In this document: piece after piece, positions 56,125 to 64,000 of the stretch
How the letters are laid out: every line of letters starts with the position of its first letter
How positions within the stretch are numbered: position 1 is the first letter of the stretch
Made by a program: the position numbers and the translations under genes
Notes under the pieces: generated by a model
Seen by the model: only the letters and a program-made list of their open reading frames with translations
Databases searched by the model: none
What the model was told of the DNA's origin: nothing
NCBI GenBank assembly: GCA_945901085.1
Contig: CAMDJV010000018.1
Location: 1 to 64,000 of the forward strand
DNA: 64,000 nucleotides
Reading direction: 5' to 3'
Source of the DNA: Rhodovarius crocodyli
GTDB lineage: Bacteria; Pseudomonadota; Alphaproteobacteria; Acetobacterales; Acetobacteraceae

Positions 56125-56532
56125 ATGGATCTCGATCGCGCCCTGAGCATTTCCGCCGCCGGCATGGCCGCACAATCCGCCCGGCTGCGTGTCGTGGCCG
56201 AAAATATCGCCAATCGCGACAGCACCGGCCAAACGCCGGGCGCCGAACCCTATCGGCGCAAGACCATCACCTTCGATAATAGGCTGGACCGTGCGGTGGG
56301 TGCGCGCATGGTGCAGGTGGCACGCGTGGCCGAAGCGCCGGGCGAATTCCCCGAGGAATACGACCCCGGCCACCCCGCTGCCGATGCCCGCGGCTATGTG
56401 CGCCGCCCCAATGTCGACAGCCTGATCGAGAGCATGGACATGCGTGAGGCGCAGCGCAGCTATAGCGCGAATCTGGCCGTGCTGGAGACCACGCGCGGCA
56501 TGCTCAGCCGCGCGATCGAGGCGCTGCGCTGA
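56125..56532 (+). CDS. flgC: Flagellar basal-body rod protein FlgC
   Basis: Rod subunit, 135 residues. ISAAGMAAQSARLRVVAENIANRDS is the rod-protein signature, and the C terminus (SYSANLAVLETTRGMLSRAI) forms the coiled segment. AGGAG at 56,112-56,116, overlapping the flgB stop, fixes ATG 56,125. The stop overlaps the fliE start by one base. Confidence 0.95.
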   Translation: MDLDRALSISAAGMAAQSARLRVVAENIANRDSTGQTPGAEPYRRKTITFDNRLDRAVGARMVQVARVAEAPGEFPEEYDPGHPAADARGYVRRPNVDSLIESMDMREAQRSYSANLAVLETTRGMLSRAIEALR

Positions 56533-56825
56533 TGCCCGCACCGATTCTCGCCGCAACCGGTGTGGCAGCGGCCTATCGCGCCACGCAGAGCCTGGCTGGC
56601 GATGCGGGGGGGGATTTCGCTGCCACCCTACAACGCGCCGTAGAAGGTGTGGTGGAGGTGCAACGCGGCGCTGATACCGCCGCCACACAGGCGCTCCAGG
56701 GCCAGGGCAGCGTGACCGATGTGGTTCTGGCGGTCTCCCGCGCTGAACTCGCTCTGCAAACCGCCACCACCCTGCGCGACCGGGTGGTCTCCGCCTATCA
56801 GGATGTGATGCGCATGCCGATCTGA
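56532..56825 (+). CDS. fliE: Flagellar hook-basal body protein FliE
   Basis: MS-ring to rod adaptor, 97 residues. The conserved C-terminal half SVTDVVLAVSRAELALQTATTLRDRVVSAYQDVMRMPI is split by me into two blocks: SVTDVVLAVSRAELALQ and TTLRDRVVSAYQDVMRM, both diagnostic. It starts one base into the flgC stop (TGATG). Confidence 0.92.
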   Translation: MPAPILAATGVAAAYRATQSLAGDAGGDFAATLQRAVEGVVEVQRGADTAATQALQGQGSVTDVVLAVSRAELALQTATTLRDRVVSAYQDVMRMPI

Positions 56826-56872
56826 CGCCGCCCTGGGCAAAGCTCACCACTCAAGCCGCAGGAGGCGGAATA

Positions 56873-57148
56873 GTGTTGGAGGAACCGGCCGCACAGGCCA
56901 TGCGCCACGCCATATGGGTCTGCCTGCAGCTCGGCGGGCCGCCGCTTTTGGCCATGCTGCTGGTGGGCGTGGTCATTTCGCTCATTCAAACGGTGACGCA
57001 AATCCAGGAATCCACCCTGGCCTTCCTGCCGAAGATCGCGGTGATGGGGGGGGTGCTGATGTGGCTGGGGCCCTTCATGGGCCAGGTGCTGCAGGCCTGG
57101 GGCCTGCAATTATTCGATCAGATGGTCGCCATCGGTGGCCTGCCGTGA
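56873..57148 (+). CDS. fliQ: Flagellar biosynthesis protein FliQ
   Basis: Export-gate membrane protein, 91 residues, two helices (PPLLAMLLVGVVISLIQTVT and KIAVMGGVLMWLGPFMGQVL) joined by TQIQESTLAFLPK, the family signature. GTG 56,873 follows GGAGG (56,861-56,865) at a 7-bp distance; a TTG one codon later is less likely. Overlaps fliR by 4 bp. Confidence 0.94.
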   Translation: MLEEPAAQAMRHAIWVCLQLGGPPLLAMLLVGVVISLIQTVTQIQESTLAFLPKIAVMGGVLMWLGPFMGQVLQAWGLQLFDQMVAIGGLP

Positions 57149-57924
57149 CAGCGGATGATGCCGCCCTGCTCGCCAGCCTGCCAGCCCTGGCCTACCAGGC
57201 CTGTCTGGTGTTCTGCCGCATGGCTGCGGCCAGCATGCTGCTGCCGGGCCTGGGCGAGCAGGAGGTGCCGGCCAATATCCGCCTCGGCCTGGGGCTGCTG
57301 GTCACCCTGTTGCTGTTGCCGCTGCTGGCCCCCCTGCTGCCAGCCGCGCCAGAGGCGCCTTTTGCGCTGTTGGGCCTCATCCTCGGCGAGGTGGCGATCG
57401 GCCTTTGGCTGGGCAGCCTGGCGCGGTTGCTGGCCAGCGCCATGGCCCAGGCCGGCCAAATCATCGGCACCATGATGGGCCTGAGCAGCCCCTTGCAGGG
57501 CGATCTGATGCTGGGGGCGCAAGGCACGCCGCTCGGCCGGCTGTTTGGTTTTGTCGCCACCGCGCTGATCCTGAGCACGGGGCTCTACGCATTGCCGCTG
57601 GCAGCCTTGCTGCACAGCTACACCATCCTGCCCGCCGGCACCCTGCCCGCCGCCACGGCGGCCGAGGCCATGGCCGCGATGGTGGCGCAGAGCTTCGCAT
57701 TGGCGCTACGCCTCGCCGCGCCCTTCATTCTGGCGGGGGTCTTGTTCAATCTGGGCCTTGGGCTGGTGGCGCGGGTTGCCCCCCAGGTGCAGATCTTCGT
57801 CGTGGCCGCGCCGGCGCAGATTCTGGCTGGCTTTGGGCTGCTGATGCTGCTGCTGCCGGCCATCCTCACGCTGTGGCGCGGCGCGATGGAGGGCGGCTTC
57901 AACGCCCTTCCCGGCGCGCCCTGA
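57145..57924 (+). CDS. fliR: Flagellar biosynthesis protein FliR
   Basis: Export-gate membrane protein of 259 residues with about six helices. GLGEQEVPANIRLGLGLLVTL is the typical early segment, and GEVAIGLWLGSLARLLASAM and MMGLSSPLQGD follow. GTG 57,145 overlaps the fliQ stop (GTGA); the frame extending further upstream is within fliQ. flhB starts 3 bp after it. Confidence 0.93.
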   Translation: MTADDAALLASLPALAYQACLVFCRMAAASMLLPGLGEQEVPANIRLGLGLLVTLLLLPLLAPLLPAAPEAPFALLGLILGEVAIGLWLGSLARLLASAMAQAGQIIGTMMGLSSPLQGDLMLGAQGTPLGRLFGFVATALILSTGLYALPLAALLHSYTILPAGTLPAATAAEAMAAMVAQSFALALRLAAPFILAGVLFNLGLGLVARVAPQVQIFVVAAPAQILAGFGLLMLLLPAILTLWRGAMEGGFNALPGAP

Positions 57925-57927
57925 GCC

Positions 57928-58980
57928 ATGGCGGAGCAGGACAAATCCCAACAAACCGAAGCGCCATCCAGCCGCCGCCTGCGTCGGGCGCGCGAACAGG
58001 GCCAGGCCCCGCTCAGCAAGGAGGCGGTGGCCTTCGGCACGCTTGGCGCCGCGGGCATTGGCATGGTGACGCTGCTGCCCGCAGCGTTGCAGGAGGGGTT
58101 GCTCGCGCTGCGTGGTGTGCTGGCGCGCAGCCATGCCCTCGCGGCGCAAGAGGTGGCCGGGGGCCTGCTCTCGCTGTTTCTATGGACCTGCCTGCCGGTC
58201 ATCGGCTGCGCAGCACTGGGCGCGGTGGTCGCGACCATGCTGCAAACCCGCGGCCTGGTGGTGCTGAACCTGCTGATTCCGCGATTCAGCCGGCTCAATC
58301 CCATGGCCGCGGCCAAGCGGCTGTTTGGTGGCGAACAATTGGCCGAAACCGGGCGCAATATACTGAAATTGCTTATCGTGGCTGCCGCCATCGGCTTCAT
58401 CGCGGGGGATATTGCCGGCCTTAACGCCAGCCTGCAGATGGATGGCGCGAGGCTGCTGGGCGGCATTGGCAGCGCCTCGCGCAGCCTGCTGCTGGTGGCG
58501 CTCGGCGCTTTCGCGCTGCTGGCTGCGGCCGATGTGCTGCTCACCCGTCGGCGTTATCTGAGGCAATTGCGGATGTCGCGCCAGGATGTGAAGGACGAGA
58601 TGAAGGAAAGCGAAGGTGACCCCATGGTGCGGGCCCGCCTGCGGCAATTGCGCGAAACCATGGGCCGCCAAAGGATGATGGCGGCGGTCCCCACCGCCAC
58701 GGTGGTGATCACCAACCCCACCCACTACGCTGTGGCGCTGCGCTATGTGCCCAAGGAATCGGCGGCACCGCGGGTGGTGGCCAAAGGGGTCGACCGGGTG
58801 GCCGAACGCATCCGCGAGGCGGCGCGGGAGGCCGGCGTTCCGCTGCTGCCCAATCCCCCTCTTGCACGCGCGCTGTGGAAATTGGACGTGGACACGGAAA
58901 TCCCGCCGGAGCATTGGGAAGCCGTGGCCGAAATCATCGCCTTCGTCATGCGCCCACGCGGCGCCCAAGCCCCGCCATGA
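57928..58980 (+). CDS. flhB: Flagellar export switch protein FlhB
   Basis: Controls substrate switching in flagellar export. The 350-residue protein has four N-terminal membrane helices, the linker SRQDVKDEMKESEGDPMVR and the self-cleaving NPTH motif at residues 263-266 (TNPTHYAVALRY). The C-terminal cytoplasmic part ends with PPEHWEAVAEIIAFVMR. It overlaps the kinase gene by 4 bp (ATGA). Confidence 0.96.
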   Translation: MAEQDKSQQTEAPSSRRLRRAREQGQAPLSKEAVAFGTLGAAGIGMVTLLPAALQEGLLALRGVLARSHALAAQEVAGGLLSLFLWTCLPVIGCAALGAVVATMLQTRGLVVLNLLIPRFSRLNPMAAAKRLFGGEQLAETGRNILKLLIVAAAIGFIAGDIAGLNASLQMDGARLLGGIGSASRSLLLVALGAFALLAAADVLLTRRRYLRQLRMSRQDVKDEMKESEGDPMVRARLRQLRETMGRQRMMAAVPTATVVITNPTHYAVALRYVPKESAAPRVVAKGVDRVAERIREAAREAGVPLLPNPPLARALWKLDVDTEIPPEHWEAVAEIIAFVMRPRGAQAPP

Positions 58981-60443
58981 GGCGGCGCGCCGAGCAGGAT
59001 TGGCAGGCTGGCGCGGCCGCAATGCTGGCGGCATGGCCCGAACCCGCCGCCCTGCTTGACCGGCAGGGGCGGCTTTTGGCGATCAATGAGGCCGGACGGG
59101 CGCTCTTGGCCGTGGCCCTGCCCACCCGGCCGGGCGATGATATCCGCGCTTGGTTCCCTCTTGCCGAACAGCCGGGCTTTTTGGCTGCCATCGCCCATGG
59201 CAGCGGCCGGATGCCGCTCACAATGAGCCCCCCCCTCGCCGCGCCGCGTGTGACCGAGGTGGTGCTGCAACCGCTGGAGCAGAATGCGCTGCTGCTGCGC
59301 CTGGGCGCCGAAGCACCCCAGGGCCGGGAGGAAAGGCTCGCCCTGCTGGGTCGTATGGCCGGGGGTGTAGCGCATGATTTCAATAATCTACTGGCCATTG
59401 TTATGGGTGCCAGCGCCGCAGCTGCCGCCGCTGCCGATGCCATGGAGCGCGGGCGCGAACTCACGGCCATTGATGCCGCGGCGGAACGCGGCGCGGCGCT
59501 GGTGCGGCAATTGCTCGCCTTCTCACGCCAACAGGTCCTTGCACCGCGTATCCTACCGCTGAATGACGCGGTGGCCGCCATCGGCACCCTGCTGCCCCGG
59601 CTTTTGGGCACAGCCATCACGCTTGAGCTTGCGCTGGAGGAGCCTGGACGGTTGGTGCTGGCAGACCCCACGCAACTCGACCAGGTGATCATCAATCTGG
59701 TGGCCAATGCGCGCGACGCCATTCAGGGCTCAGGCAAGGGCGGCCTGATCCGGCTCGCCACGGGGCGGCGGGTGGTGCTGGGAGCGGACAGCGAAGATGG
59801 GCTGCCACCCGGCCGCTATGCCAGTATCATCGTGGAAGATGACGGGCCGGGCATCCCGCCCGCCCTTATGGCGAAAATATTCGAACCCTTTTTCACCACC
59901 CGGATAGACCAAGGCGGCACAGGGCTGGGTCTGGCCACGGTGCAGGGCATTATCGCCCAAAGCGGCGGGCATATTCTGGCCGAGTCGCCACCAGGCGGCG
60001 GCACCCGCTTCACCATCCTCTTGCCCCGGCAGGAGATGCAGGCCGCTGAAGCGCCGCAAGCCCGCCCACCCGCCGCCCCTGCCACCATTTTGCTGGCCGA
60101 GGATGAACCGGCGCTGCTGCGCCTGGCCAGCCAGGCCCTGGGGCTGGGTGGCCACACCGTGCTGTCGGCGGCGGATGGCTATACCGCAATCGAGATGATC
60201 GAGGCCGGCGCCCGGCCGGAACTCCTGGTATCTGATGTGTCAATGCCGGGCATGGATGGCGTGGCGCTGGCCCGCGCCGCCCGGGCAATCTGCCCAGGGC
60301 TGCCGGTGCTGCTGCTCTCCGGCTATGCTGCGGCCACGCTCGGCGTTGATATGGCGGCGGAGGGTTGGCATTTCCTGGCCAAACCATGCCATGGCGAGGC
60401 GCTGCGCGAGGCCGTGGCCGCCGCTCTTGCCAAACCGGGCTGA
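58977..60443 (+). CDS. CckA-like soluble hybrid histidine kinase
   Basis: Hybrid kinase of 488 residues: one PAS-like domain (about 20-110), HisKA with His133 in GGVAHDFNNLLAIV, HATPase (ANARDAI, DDGPGIP, GTGLGLATVQG) and a receiver with Asp420 in LLVSDVSMPGMDG. The HDFNN box and the receiver match CckA, the kinase/phosphatase above CtrA. Unlike Caulobacter CckA (two membrane helices, about 690 residues) no membrane helix is present. The start overlaps flhB, so it is in the flagellar operon, an order I associate with Rhodospirillales cckA; orthology is likely but not certain. Confidence 0.84.
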   Translation: MRRRAEQDWQAGAAAMLAAWPEPAALLDRQGRLLAINEAGRALLAVALPTRPGDDIRAWFPLAEQPGFLAAIAHGSGRMPLTMSPPLAAPRVTEVVLQPLEQNALLLRLGAEAPQGREERLALLGRMAGGVAHDFNNLLAIVMGASAAAAAAADAMERGRELTAIDAAAERGAALVRQLLAFSRQQVLAPRILPLNDAVAAIGTLLPRLLGTAITLELALEEPGRLVLADPTQLDQVIINLVANARDAIQGSGKGGLIRLATGRRVVLGADSEDGLPPGRYASIIVEDDGPGIPPALMAKIFEPFFTTRIDQGGTGLGLATVQGIIAQSGGHILAESPPGGGTRFTILLPRQEMQAAEAPQARPPAAPATILLAEDEPALLRLASQALGLGGHTVLSAADGYTAIEMIEAGARPELLVSDVSMPGMDGVALARAARAICPGLPVLLLSGYAAATLGVDMAAEGWHFLAKPCHGEALREAVAAALAKPG

Positions 60444-60446
60444 AGA

Positions 60447-60461
60447 GAACATTATCAGAAC
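60447..60461. promoter_or_regulatory. SOS (LexA) box upstream of recA
   Basis: GAAC-N7-GAAC (GAACATTATCAGAAC), the direct-repeat LexA site of Alphaproteobacteria, lies 4 bp after the kinase stop and 117 bp before the recA start. It predicts damage-induced recA expression. Confidence 0.85.
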
Positions 60462-60578
60462 AACGGCGCTCAAGGCTTTATTCACTTGGCTGTGAGCCAC
60501 CCATGGCTTTAGGGTGGAATAGGCGAGTGATTGAGCCAAATTGCGCGCAAAAGTTGCGACCAAAAAGGGGTTTCAAGC

Positions 60579-61616
60579 ATGGATAAGGGTAAAGCGCTGG
60601 AAGCGGCGCTCAGCCAGATCGAGCGGTCCTTCGGCAAGGGCTCGATCATGCGCATGGGCTCGAAGAGCCTGATTGAGGATATCGAGGTGATCTCCACCGG
60701 CTCGCTGGGCCTGGATATCGGCCTGGGGATCGGTGGGCTGCCCAAGGGCCGCATTGTTGAGATCTACGGCCCGGAAAGCTCAGGCAAGACGACGCTGGCG
60801 CTGCATGTCATTGCAGAAGCACAAAAAGCCGGTGGCACCTGCGCCTTCATCGATGCCGAGCATGCGCTCGACCCGGGCTATGCCCGCAAGCTGGGCGTGA
60901 ATGTGGATGACCTGCTGATCAGCCAGCCTGACGCCGGCGAGCAGGCGCTGGAAATCGCCGATACGCTGGTCCGCTCCGGCGCGATTGATGTGCTGGTGGT
61001 CGATTCGGTCGCCGCCCTGGTGCCCAAGGCCGAGCTTGAGGGCGAAATGGGTGATACCCATGTCGGCCTGCATGCCAGGCTGATGAGCCAGGCGCTGCGC
61101 AAACTCACCGGCAATATCAGCCGTTCAGGCTGCCTGCTGATCTTCCTCAACAAGATTCGCCTAAAAATCGGCGTGATGTTCGGCAACCCCGAAACCACCA
61201 CCGGCGGCAATGCGCTGAAGTTCTATGCCTCCGTCCGCATGGAAATTCGTCGCACCGGCGCAATCAAGGAGCGTGAGGAGGTGGTTGGCAATGCCACCCG
61301 GGTGAAGGTGGTGAAGAACAAGATGGCCCCGCCGTTCCGCCAGGTTGAGTTCGACATCATGTATGGCGAGGGCATTTCCAAGGTTGGCGAGTTGATCGAC
61401 CTGGGCGTGAAGGCCGGCGTGGTGGAGAAATCCGGCGCCTGGTTCAGCGCCGAAGGCCAGCGCATCGGCCAAGGCCGGGAGAATGCCAAGCAATTCATGC
61501 GCGACAATCCAGCACTGGCCAATGCCATCGAGAAAAAAGTGCGCGATCAGTCGGGCGTGGTGGCCAATGCGATGATGACCACCCCCGATGCAGAGGAAGC
61601 GGCGGCCGCCGAATAG
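60579..61616 (+). CDS. recA: Recombinase RecA
   Basis: DNA strand-exchange ATPase, also co-protease for LexA. 345 residues from ATG 60,579, preceded by AAGGGG. Walker A is GPESSGKT, Walker B lies in [15 protein letters not shown], and the L2 region reads [21 protein letters not shown]. One notable change: in the block just before L2, [10 protein letters not shown], Lys192 (codon AAG, 61,152-61,154) replaces the Gln that is nearly invariant in RecA (Gln194 of E. coli). All else looks normal. It is convergent with motA, 6 bp apart. Confidence 0.97.
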   Translation: MDKGKALEAALSQIERSFGKGSIMRMGSKSLIEDIEVISTGSLGLDIGLGIGGLPKGRIVEIYGPESSGKTTLALHVIAEAQKAGGTCAFIDAEHALDPGYARKLGVNVDDLLISQPDAGEQALEIADTLVRSGAIDVLVVDSVAALVPKAELEGEMGDTHVGLHARLMSQALRKLTGNISRSGCLLIFLNKIRLKIGVMFGNPETTTGGNALKFYASVRMEIRRTGAIKEREEVVGNATRVKVVKNKMAPPFRQVEFDIMYGEGISKVGELIDLGVKAGVVEKSGAWFSAEGQRIGQGRENAKQFMRDNPALANAIEKKVRDQSGVVANAMMTTPDAEEAAAAE

Positions 61617-61622
61617 CCGCCA

Positions 61623-62489
61623 TCAGGCAATCGACAGGTCCTGGAGCGAGGCTTCTAGTTCCTGAAAACTTGGCATGATCGAGGTGGGGGCGATTTTGCG
61701 CCCCGCCTCCACGCTGATCTGCGGCGCATTGCCGTGCAAATGGGCCACCAGCACAGCGCGGATCACCTCGTAGTAGAGCGCCTCCTCATCGACCACGCCC
61801 TTTAGCCGCGTGGCCATAGGCCCCATCAGCCCATAGGCCAGGAGCACGCCCAGAAAGGTGCCCACGAGTGCGCCACCGATCATGCTGCCCAAGACGGCCG
61901 GTGGCTGGTCAATCGCGGCCATGGTCTTGATCACGCCCAGCACCGCCGCCACGATGCCCAGCGCTGGCAGGGCATCGGCCAGGGATTGCATGGCATGGGA
62001 GGGGTGCATCTCCTCCTCCTTCATTTTCTTCAACTCGCGCGCCATGATGTCCTCGATCTGGTGCGGATCATCGGCGTTCATTCCCACCATGCGCAGGTAG
62101 TCGCAGATCATCACCACCGCATGATGATCTTTTGCGATCTTGGGGAATTTATTGAAAGCAGCGCTTTCCTCAGGCCTTTCGAGATGCGGCTCAAGCGCCA
62201 TGGCGCCCTTACTTTTCGCCAGACGTACAAAATAATATAACAAAGAAAGCAATTCAGTGTAGTCATTTTTGTGGAAGCGGCTGCCTTTAAGTATTTTACT
62301 AAAGCCACCGAGCGTGTGTTTAATGCCATCCATCGAATTTGACATCACGAATGTGCCAATCGCCGCCCCGCCAATCATCATCATTTCATAGGGAAGCGAA
62401 TGTAAAATGATACCAAATTTGCCGCCAGCCATGGTGTAACCACCAAACACTGTCACCAGCAGAAATACCAACCCGCCAATAATGTTCAT
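61623..62489 (-). CDS. motA: Flagellar motor stator protein MotA
   Basis: Proton channel stator subunit, 288 residues. Four membrane helices: two at the N terminus (IIGGLVFLLVTVFGGYTMAG; MMMIGGAAIGTFVM) and two in the C-terminal half (LADALPALGIVAAVLGVIKT; LVGTFLGVLLAYGLMGP), with the large cytoplasmic loop between them. The first third of the gene (62,221-62,490) has only about 43% GC by my count, against roughly two thirds around it, while the protein stays intact and typical. Overlaps motB by 4 bp. Confidence 0.96.
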   Translation of the reverse strand: MNIIGGLVFLLVTVFGGYTMAGGKFGIILHSLPYEMMMIGGAAIGTFVMSNSMDGIKHTLGGFSKILKGSRFHKNDYTELLSLLYYFVRLAKSKGAMALEPHLERPEESAAFNKFPKIAKDHHAVVMICDYLRMVGMNADDPHQIEDIMARELKKMKEEEMHPSHAMQSLADALPALGIVAAVLGVIKTMAAIDQPPAVLGSMIGGALVGTFLGVLLAYGLMGPMATRLKGVVDEEALYYEVIRAVLVAHLHGNAPQISVEAGRKIAPTSIMPSFQELEASLQDLSIA

Positions 62490-63556
62490 CGTGGCACGCT
62501 GGTCACGGCCCGTGGAGCCTCCGCCTGCCGCAGCAAGGTGATGGCAACACGGCGATTGCCGGCGGCGCCGGGCTGGTCAGGAAGGTGCGGCTCGCGGTCG
62601 GCCATGCCGGCCACGCTGCGGATTCGCCCCTCCGCCACCCCCGCATCCAGCAACAAACGCCGCGCTGCATTGGCGCGCTCCACCGACAATTCCCAATTGC
62701 TGCGCCCCTCGCCGCGAAAAGGTGTCGAATCGGTGTGGCCGGCGATGTGGATGGGGTTCGGCAGCCGGCCCGCCGCCGCTGAGACGGCGCGGATCAAGGC
62801 ACGGGTGCGCTCATTGGGCTGGGCATTGCCGCTGGCAAACATCGGCCGACCATCGGCATCCAGCAATTGAATGCGAAGACCCTCCGGGGTCACCTCCACG
62901 CTCAACTGGCGGGCCAGTTCCGCTGTCGCAGGATCGGCGCTGACGGCCTGGCGCAGCATATCGGCCACCTGTTCCATGGCCCGCTGCTCGCGCCGGGCGA
63001 GTTCGAGGCGGAGCGAGGCATCGGTCATTCTCGCCGTGGTATCGGCCAGCAAATGGCCTCCCCAGCGCTCATATTCGCCCTGTCGGGCATCATCCCTCGC
63101 CGCAAGGCTGGGCTCATGGCGCAGGACGAGCGGCCTGTTCTCTTCATCCGGTCCTGGCGGCCCCTGCCGACGTGTGACGGGCTGCACATCAGGCTCTGGT
63201 TCCTCCACATCATTCTCGACATCGCTGCGAACCGGCCGCTGCCCGCGCTCGACGCGGATCGAACCCGTGTCGCGCATCAAATTCCCCTCACTGTTGATGG
63301 TCGTACCCCCGAAAGGCAGGCCCATGCCGGTGGTGCTCGTCGAGATCGGCGTGGTCGGATTGAAATAATCGGCAAGCCCCCGCCGCTGTTCCGCTGTGGT
63401 GGCATTGAGCAGCCACATGAGCAAAAAAAATGCCATCATCGCCGTCACGAAATCGGCATAAGCCACCTTCCAGGCGCCGCCATGATGCCCTTGCCGGCCC
63501 TCCTCAATGCGCTTGATGACAATGGTGCCACCCTCGCCCTTCTTGCCTTTGGCCAT
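62486..63556 (-). CDS. motB: Flagellar motor stator protein MotB
   Basis: Peptidoglycan-anchored stator subunit of 356 residues. A single membrane helix contains the proton-binding Asp35 in AYADFVTAMMAFFLLMWLL. A long linker (about 60-200, charged and Pro-rich) leads to the OmpA-like domain with IHIAGHTDSTPF and WELSVERANAARRLLLDAGV, which binds the cell wall. Divergent from atpH, with a 244-bp gap. Confidence 0.95.
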   Translation of the reverse strand: MAKGKKGEGGTIVIKRIEEGRQGHHGGAWKVAYADFVTAMMAFFLLMWLLNATTAEQRRGLADYFNPTTPISTSTTGMGLPFGGTTINSEGNLMRDTGSIRVERGQRPVRSDVENDVEEPEPDVQPVTRRQGPPGPDEENRPLVLRHEPSLAARDDARQGEYERWGGHLLADTTARMTDASLRLELARREQRAMEQVADMLRQAVSADPATAELARQLSVEVTPEGLRIQLLDADGRPMFASGNAQPNERTRALIRAVSAAAGRLPNPIHIAGHTDSTPFRGEGRSNWELSVERANAARRLLLDAGVAEGRIRSVAGMADREPHLPDQPGAAGNRRVAITLLRQAEAPRAVTSVPR

Positions 63557-63800
63557 TTATCATCCCGCCCGATTACCAGCACAGCCTCGCCCATCTCCGG
63601 GCGCAAAACCGCGCCCGGGGATACGCCCTCGCCACCCTCAGACTGAACCCGAAAGGTAAACGGCCACCTAACCGCGCAGTTTGTTGCAGCGCAGCCGCCT
63701 TCCCTCGGTTGCGGGGCTGGTAACAGCATGGTAAGGCCCCGCCGCCGCCACGGGAGACAAACCCGCAGCGCTTCAACGCCTCAGAGGTCGGGAATTCCCA

Positions 63801-64000
63801 GTGGTTGACAGTACTTCCGCCCAGATAGCGCCTAACCCCACTGGCTTGGCCGATCGTTACGCCTTGGCCCTGCTCGGCCTGGCCGATGATATGCGTCAGG
63901 CTGAACCGGGCGCGCTTGACCGGATCGCGACCGACCTTGAGGCCGTGCTTGATCTTTGGCGCCATGACGAGGCTTTTCGTTTCTTCGTGGCTGACCCGCG
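63801..64000 (+). CDS. atpH: ATP synthase F1 delta subunit (5' part; runs off the window)
   Basis: The frame from GTG 63,801 reads to the right edge with 66 codons: after a short variable start comes GLADRYALALLGLADDM and later VLDLWRHDEAFRFFVADPR, matching the N-terminal domain of AtpH/OSCP, which usually has about 180 residues. GGGA lies about 7 bp before the GTG; no ATG is in frame between the upstream TAA (63,732) and this start. The rest of atpHAGDC probably follows outside the window. Confidence 0.85.
   Translation, partial: MVDSTSAQIAPNPTGLADRYALALLGLADDMRQAEPGALDRIATDLEAVLDLWRHDEAFRFFVADP

Noticed and set aside
63573-63965. 130-residue minus-strand frame upstream of motB
   Set aside because: It overlaps the 5' part of atpH, which shows clear family similarity on the plus strand.

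Overview
The window is high-GC DNA (roughly two thirds G+C, with clear low-GC exceptions) from an alphaproteobacterium, most likely Rhodospirillales near the Acetobacteraceae/Roseomonas group. This rests on gene content and order: flgBC-fliEQR-flhB followed by a CckA-like kinase, minCDE, paired etfBA-hbd, a GAAC-N7-GAAC SOS box before recA, motAB next to atpH, and many transport and organic-acid genes. The assignment is inference; there is no rRNA in the window. No tRNA, rRNA or CRISPR array was seen.

Layout. 0-0.4 kb: the tail of a broken IS3 transposase. 0.4-3.2 kb: the divergent EF-P modification pair epmA/epmB and a TauE/SafE permease. 3.3-8.3 kb: a lytic transglycosylase with a SPOR domain, rsmI head-to-head with an LpoA-like lipoprotein gene, and a PhoR-type kinase, then a hairpin-rich repeat. 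8.5-11.1 kb: photolyase-like flavoprotein, rdgB, rph. 11.2-18.2 kb, all minus strand: hbd-etfA-etfB; SDR, thioesterase and beta-lactamase-fold hydrolase in overlapping order; minC-minD-minE.

18.3-28.4 kb is the most interesting accessory region. A 2-hydroxyacid dehydrogenase, an arylformamidase-like hydrolase, an AtzF-type allophanate hydrolase, an AtzH/HpxZ-like protein and a class III CoA-transferase are followed, after a complete IS1595-family element (24,034-26,095), by a PsiF-repeat protein, a small AtzG/GatC-like protein and an amidase. The gene set resembles the AtzG-E-H-F or HpxXYZ systems that degrade carboxylated urea and ureide compounds. The IS has 24-bp terminal inverted repeats, an 8-bp target duplication and two unknown genes besides the transposase. 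An 84-bp inverted repeat pair brackets the IS and its two left-hand neighbours.

28.4-54.3 kb is mostly carbon metabolism: serine-glyoxylate aminotransferase, a large D-lactate/2-hydroxyacid dehydrogenase, anmK, SDRs, a DHDPS-like aldolase, greB, MFS and two EamA transporters, two isocitrate lyase/PEP mutase-type enzymes, an orphan xanthine-dehydrogenase-type molybdenum subunit, LctP-type lactate permease, SMP-30 lactonase, an AidB-like acyl-CoA dehydrogenase and an FMN-dependent L-lactate dehydrogenase. Lactate, glyoxylate and oxaloacetate recur as themes.

54.3-63.6 kb is a motility block: fliP-fliO-unknown on the minus strand, flgB-flgC-fliE-fliQ-fliR-flhB and a soluble CckA-like hybrid kinase on the plus strand, then recA with its SOS box, then motA-motB. 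The window ends inside atpH (ATP synthase delta).
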